DNA of 64,000 nt from positions 1 to 64,000 of the forward strand of contig JAFSJK010000033.1 of the NCBI GenBank assembly GCA_017439305.1, read 5' to 3'. Position numbers and translations under genes: made by a program. Shown piece after piece: positions 60,758-64,000 of this stretch (its first letter is position 1; the number at the start of each line of letters is the position of its first letter). Source of the DNA: Bacteroidales bacterium. GTDB lineage: Bacteria > Bacteroidota > Bacteroidia > Bacteroidales > UBA932. The notes below the pieces were generated by a model. It made no database searches, had not been told where the DNA came from, and was given only the letters and a program-made list of their open reading frames with translations.

Positions 60758-63157
60758 TTAGAAGATGGCTTCGATCACTTCCGTGATACTCTTCACATAG
60801 ACAAAGGTAAGACCTTTTACGTAAATTTCCTTGATATCCTCGATATCTTTCCGGTTTTCCTCGGAAATGACGATGGTATGGACACCGGCCCGCTTGGCGG
60901 CCAGGATCTTCTCCTTGATGCCGCCGACCGGCAGGACACGACCGCGGAGGGTCATCTCGCCCGTCATCGCGATGCCGCTCTTCAAGGCCTGTCCCCGGAG
61001 GGCTGAGACCATCGAACTGACCATCGTGATGCCGGCGGAAGGGCCGTCCTTGGGAACCGCACCTTCAGGAACATGCACATGGATGTCCTTTTCCATGAAC
61101 TGGTCGGTAGTCATTCCGGCCAGCTCCGGATGAGCCTTGATATACTGCCAAGCGATCTGGGCGGACTCTTTCATCACGTCACCGAGGTTGCCGGTCATCG
61201 AGAGGACACCTTTTCCCTTGGAGACGGAACTCTCGACAAAGAGGATCTCCCCACCGAGTTCGGTCCACGCCAGGCCGGTCACCACACCCGGGGCCTCATT
61301 CCCCTTCTGCATATCGTGGAAAGCTGTCGGAAGGCCCAGATACTCACGCAGATGCTCTTTCTTCACCACCTTGGGATAATCCTCCCCGAGGGCGATCTTC
61401 TTTGCCGTCACGCGGGCGATCTTCGCAATCTGCTTTTCCAGGCCGCGGACACCGGACTCGTGCGTATACTCGTCGATGATGTCGGCCAGGCAGTCCTTGT
61501 CGATCCGGAGTTCGTCCTTTTTCAGGCCATGCTCTTCCAACTGCTTGGGAACCAGGTAGGTCTTGGCGATCTCCAGTTTCTCCTCGGCGAGGTAGCCGGT
61601 CACGTTGATCATCTCCATGCGGTCCTTCAGGGCGGGCTGGATGGTGGAGATGCCATTGGCCGTCGTGATGAACAGGACATTGGACAGGTCGTAGTCGATG
61701 TCCAGGTAGTTGTCGTGGAAGGTGCTGTTCTGCTCCGGGTCCAGGGCCTCCAGCAGGGCGCTGGAAGGGTCGCCCTTGAAATCGGAGGACAGCTTGTCGA
61801 TCTCGTCGAGGACGATGACCGGATTGGAGGTGCCCGCCCGGAGGATTCCGTTCAGGATCCGGCCCGGAAGGGCGCCCACATAAGTCTTGCGGTGACCGCG
61901 GATCTCGGCCTCATCGTGCATGCCGCCCAGGGATATCCGGACGTACTTGCGGCCGAGGGCCCGGGCGACGGACTTGCCGAGGCTGGTCTTCCCCACTCCG
62001 GGAGGGCCGTACAGGCACAGGATCGGGGATTTCATATTCCCTTTGAGCTTGAGGACGGCCAGATATTCGATGATACGGTCCTTCACCTGGTCCAGGCCGT
62101 AATGGTCCTCGTCCAGCACTTGCTGGGCGTGCTTGAGGTCCAGGTTGTCGTCGGACAGTTCGCCCCACGGAAGGTCCAGCATGAACTGGATGTAATTGTA
62201 CTGGATGCTGTAATCCGGCGAAGAGGGATTGTACTTCTCCAGCCGGGCCATCTCCTTGTCGAAGATGGCGCGGACCTCCTTGGACCACTTCTTTTCGTCA
62301 GCGCGGGCGCGGAACTTGGCGAAATCCTCGCCCTCATCCATTCCGAGCTCCTCCTGGATGGTCTTCAGCTGGTTGTTCAGGTAATACTCCCGCTGCTGCT
62401 GGTCGATGTCGCTCTTGACCTTCTGGTTGATTTCCTGCTTGATCTGCAGGAGCTGGACCTGGGTATCCAAGACCTTCAGCAGTTCCATCCCGCGGTCCTT
62501 CAGGTCGGACAGGCCGAGCAGGCGGAAGCGGTCGGAGAAATTCTCGACCTCGATGGTCGTCGCGATGAAATTCACCAGGAACTGGAAGTTGTCGATGGAC
62601 TTGAGGGCGCCCACCGCCTCCTTCGGAGCGAAGGAAGAGGACCGGATGATGTTCGCGGCCCGCTCCTTGAGCGCGTCGGACAGGACGTGGATCTCCTGGT
62701 CGTCCGCAGCCGGAAGCTTGTCTTCCAGATAGTCGACGCGGGCGACCATGTAAGGCTCGAATCCGAGGAAGGCATCCAAGTGCACCCGCTTGAATCCCTG
62801 GACGATCGCCGTCAGGGAGCCGTCGGGCATCTCCAGGGTCTTGACGACCTTGCACACGGTTCCGAATTCGAACATATCCCCGGCCCGGGGTTCCTCGACG
62901 GTGACGTCGGACTGGGGAACGGCGGCGAACACACCGTCCTTCTCCTCCATCTCCCGGATCAGGAGGATGGATTTTTCCCGGCCGATGGTCACGGGGAACA
63001 CCGTGCCCGGGAAGATGACGGCGTTGCGCAGGGCAAGCACCGGCAGGTCGTCGGAGAGTTGGGACTCGTCCAGTTTCAGCAGGGACGAATCACCGATCAC
63101 CGGCATGATATTCACTTCTACGCCCGGATGGGCGGACATCTCCTTGAAATCTTTCAT
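60758..63157 (-). CDS. lon: ATP-dependent protease Lon
   Basis: 799 residues from ATG 63157 (an in-frame GTG at 63163 is possible). N-terminal substrate domain (LPVLALRNAVIFPGTVFPVTIGR), coiled-coil linker, AAA+ domain with GPPGVGKTSLGKSVARALGRKY and VIVLDEIDKLSSDF, and C-terminal Ser-Lys protease with PKDGPSAGITM (Ser707) and GGIKEKILAAKRAG (Lys750). Degrades misfolded and regulatory proteins. Its promoter region contains the inverted repeat at 63177-63193 and allows a leaderless start. Confidence 0.96.
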   Translation of the reverse strand: MKDFKEMSAHPGVEVNIMPVIGDSSLLKLDESQLSDDLPVLALRNAVIFPGTVFPVTIGREKSILLIREMEEKDGVFAAVPQSDVTVEEPRAGDMFEFGTVCKVVKTLEMPDGSLTAIVQGFKRVHLDAFLGFEPYMVARVDYLEDKLPAADDQEIHVLSDALKERAANIIRSSSFAPKEAVGALKSIDNFQFLVNFIATTIEVENFSDRFRLLGLSDLKDRGMELLKVLDTQVQLLQIKQEINQKVKSDIDQQQREYYLNNQLKTIQEELGMDEGEDFAKFRARADEKKWSKEVRAIFDKEMARLEKYNPSSPDYSIQYNYIQFMLDLPWGELSDDNLDLKHAQQVLDEDHYGLDQVKDRIIEYLAVLKLKGNMKSPILCLYGPPGVGKTSLGKSVARALGRKYVRISLGGMHDEAEIRGHRKTYVGALPGRILNGILRAGTSNPVIVLDEIDKLSSDFKGDPSSALLEALDPEQNSTFHDNYLDIDYDLSNVLFITTANGISTIQPALKDRMEMINVTGYLAEEKLEIAKTYLVPKQLEEHGLKKDELRIDKDCLADIIDEYTHESGVRGLEKQIAKIARVTAKKIALGEDYPKVVKKEHLREYLGLPTAFHDMQKGNEAPGVVTGLAWTELGGEILFVESSVSKGKGVLSMTGNLGDVMKESAQIAWQYIKAHPELAGMTTDQFMEKDIHVHVPEGAVPKDGPSAGITMVSSMVSALRGQALKSGIAMTGEMTLRGRVLPVGGIKEKILAAKRAGVHTIVISEENRKDIEDIKEIYVKGLTFVYVKSITEVIEAIF

Positions 63158-63164
63158 CTGCACT

Positions 63165-63172
63165 CAAAGTTG
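63165..63172 (-). promoter_or_regulatory. Candidate lon -7 element
   Basis: CAACTTTG on the minus strand (T-to-C in the first base of TAnnTTTG), seven bases before ATG 63157. Confidence 0.4.
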
Positions 63173-63176
63173 GGGA

Positions 63177-63193
63177 TATGACAATTTGTCATA
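63177..63193. promoter_or_regulatory. Inverted repeat in the lon promoter, candidate operator
   Basis: TATGACA-ATT-TGTCATA, 7-bp perfect arms, within the spacer of the candidate lon promoter. It is flanked by GGGG on the left and CCCGGG on the right, extending the dyad. Position fits a repressor site. Confidence 0.5.
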
Positions 63194-63307
63194 CCCGGGC
63201 TTTACATTTTTCCAGCCGGATATATTGTCAATCTCCGTGCCAAGGGGCGGAATACGCTCCGTACGGCCGCCAAATGCCTGAATGTTAATAAAAAATGCCG
63301 TCCGCGC

Positions 63308-63338
63308 TTTGTTTTTTGAAAATTTAACCCTACTTTTG
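63308..63338 (+). promoter_or_regulatory. Promoter of the HU gene
   Basis: TTTG 63308-63311, 19-bp spacer, TACTTTTG 63331-63338. The rest of the 234-bp lon-HU gap (63194-63300) shows no other recognisable element. Confidence 0.75.
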
Positions 63339-63342
63339 CAAA

Positions 63343-63359
63343 TCGCTTAACTTAAGCGA
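63343..63359 (+). promoter_or_regulatory. 17-bp inverted repeat at the HU transcript 5' end
   Basis: TCGCTTAA-C-TTAAGCGA, 8-bp perfect arms, starting about at the expected transcription start. Could be a DNA operator (possible autoregulation) or a 5'-end stem. Confidence 0.5.
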
Positions 63360-63391
63360 ATGAAAAACAACCAAATAAACCATTTTTTACT

Positions 63392-63670
63392 ATGACAAAG
63401 GCAGAGATCGTCAATGAGGTTGCGAAATCGACCGGAATTGAGAAAGTACAGGTTCAGAGCGTTATCGAGGAATTCACGAAGGTGGTCAAGGATTCCATCA
63501 TCGCCGGCGAGCCGGTCTATCTCCGTGGCTTCGGCAGCTTCATTGTCAAGCACCGCGCTGAGAAGGCCGCCCGCAACATCACCAAGAAGATGACGATGAC
63601 CATTCCCGCCCACAACATTCCGGCATTCAAGCCTGCGAAGGTTTTCGTCAATGCCGTCAAGGAGAAATAA
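63392..63670 (+). CDS. HU-family DNA-binding protein
   Basis: 92 residues, full family length. MTKAEIVNEVAKSTGIEKVQVQSVIEEF dimer helices, then YLRGFGSFIVKHRAEKAARNI and IPAHNIPAFKPAKVFVNAVK, including the flexible DNA-clamping arm around the conserved Pro. Nucleoid protein. Strong promoter upstream; the tiny basic protein gene follows 20 bp downstream. Confidence 0.94.
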   Translation: MTKAEIVNEVAKSTGIEKVQVQSVIEEFTKVVKDSIIAGEPVYLRGFGSFIVKHRAEKAARNITKKMTMTIPAHNIPAFKPAKVFVNAVKEK

Positions 63671-63690
63671 ACCATTAAAACATCATCATT

Positions 63691-63780
63691 ATGCCTAGCG
63701 GTAAGAAAAGAAAAAGACATAAGATGGCGACGCACAAGCGTAAAAAACGCTTGCGCAAGAACAGACACAAGAAGAAGTAA
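63691..63780 (+). CDS. Tiny basic protein of the AURKAIP1/COX24 (mS38-like) family
   Basis: 29 residues, MPSGKKRKRHKMATHKRK followed by KRLRKNRHKKK; about two thirds Lys, Arg or His. It matches the short AURKAIP1/COX24-domain proteins conserved in Bacteroidetes and related to mitochondrial ribosomal mS38, so a small-subunit ribosomal role is likely. Lies between the HU gene and a terminator, as commonly in this phylum. Confidence 0.85.
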   Translation: MPSGKKRKRHKMATHKRKKRLRKNRHKKK

Positions 63781-63825
63781 TCGACCTTCTTCTTTGCCGC
63801 GTCTGCCATTTTAGCAGTCTGCTGA

Positions 63826-63865
63826 AAGAAAAGGGCTCGCCGGAATTCCGGAAGCCCTTTTGTCT
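63826..63865 (+). terminator. Rho-independent terminator after the HU/basic-protein operon
   Basis: AAAAGGGCT / AGCCCTTTT enclosing the palindrome CCGGAATTCCGG, followed by TGTCTTA. Confidence 0.85.
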
Positions 63866-63889
63866 TAGTCCAACACACAAAATTTCCTG

Positions 63890-64000
63890 ATGGAGTCTGA
63901 AAAACCCGACAAGGACCTGATCGTCGACGTATCGTCGAACGAAGTACACATCGCCCTGATGGAGAATCACCGGCTGATCGAGTACAACACGGAGTCCAGC
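63890..64000 (+). CDS. rng: RNase E/G family ribonuclease, 3' truncated by the window
   Basis: Only the first 37 residues are present: MESEKPDKDLIVDVSSNEVH followed by IALMENHRLIEYNTESS. The DLIVDVSSNEVHIALMENHRLIEY segment is the usual start of Bacteroidetes RNase G. Location just after the HU gene and the mS38-like gene is also typical. Endonuclease for rRNA maturation and mRNA turnover. Confidence 0.82.
   Translation, partial: MESEKPDKDLIVDVSSNEVHIALMENHRLIEYNTESS

Noticed and set aside
1-64000. CRISPR array, prophage, integrase or transposase
   Set aside because: No regularly spaced direct repeats and no recognisable cas, phage, recombinase or transposase protein in any frame.

Overview
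The window is a 64-kb piece of a GC-rich (high-50s % G+C by eye) Bacteroidales chromosome. Evidence: two SusC/SusD polysaccharide utilisation loci (PULs), a one-protein hybrid two-component sensor, many exported lipoproteins, almost no Shine-Dalgarno sequences, and promoters of the Bacteroidetes type (TTTG or TTG, about 20 bp, TAnnTTTG). No rRNA, prophage, transposase or CRISPR array was seen. Genus cannot be fixed from the sequence; a Rikenellaceae/UBA932-like gut or rumen commensal would fit.

Layout. 1-2.9 kb: end of a bleomycin-hydrolase-type peptidase, then a FecCD/BtuC-type permease and its ATPase. Each transporter gene carries an in-frame foldback element with a conserved loop architecture and locus-specific 25-29 bp arms; this is the most unusual thing in the window. 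2.9-17.3 kb: a complete fructan PUL (hybrid sensor with sugar-binding domain, fructokinase, fructose transporter, two GH32 enzymes, a surface fructan-binding lipoprotein, SusD, SusC), in the same order as the Bacteroides thetaiotaomicron BT1754/BT1757-BT1763 locus. 17.5-22.4 kb: housekeeping genes (SDR, polA, ECF sigma factor, rsmG, rpmH). 22.5-27.8 kb: cellobiose 2-epimerase, then an arginine/ornithine catabolic operon (deiminase-like enzyme, rocD, arcC, ornithine carbamoyltransferase). 28.0-31.5 kb: a nucleobase uptake operon (NCS2 permease, outer-membrane channel, AzgA-type permease). 31.5-31.9 kb: a convergent intergenic region packed with foldback structures. 31.9-35.4 kb: three exported proteins (zincin-like, SASA-type esterase, URO-D-like). 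35.6-54.5 kb: a beta-mannan PUL (AraC regulator, GH5_7-like mannanase, SusC, SusD, two surface glycan-binding proteins, two GH26 and one other GH5 enzyme, GH130 mannosylglucose phosphorylase, GPH symporter, RidA-like protein). 54.6-64 kb: housekeeping genes (tadA, tRNA-Gln, alr, coaD, ung, lon, HU, a tiny mS38-like basic protein, start of RNase G).

How it works together. In the fructan PUL, surface GH32, SusCD and the binding protein would cut and import fructan. The periplasmic GH32 would release fructose, the inner-membrane transporter and kinase would deliver fructose phosphate, and the sensor would bind fructose and drive the operon. In the mannan PUL, surface and periplasmic mannanases make mannobiose and the GPH symporter imports it. 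The epimerase at 22.5 kb would convert mannobiose to mannosylglucose, and the GH130 phosphorylase would split that to mannose 1-phosphate and glucose, the route known from Bacteroides fragilis. The arginine operon yields ATP from carbamoyl phosphate and sends ornithine towards glutamate semialdehyde.
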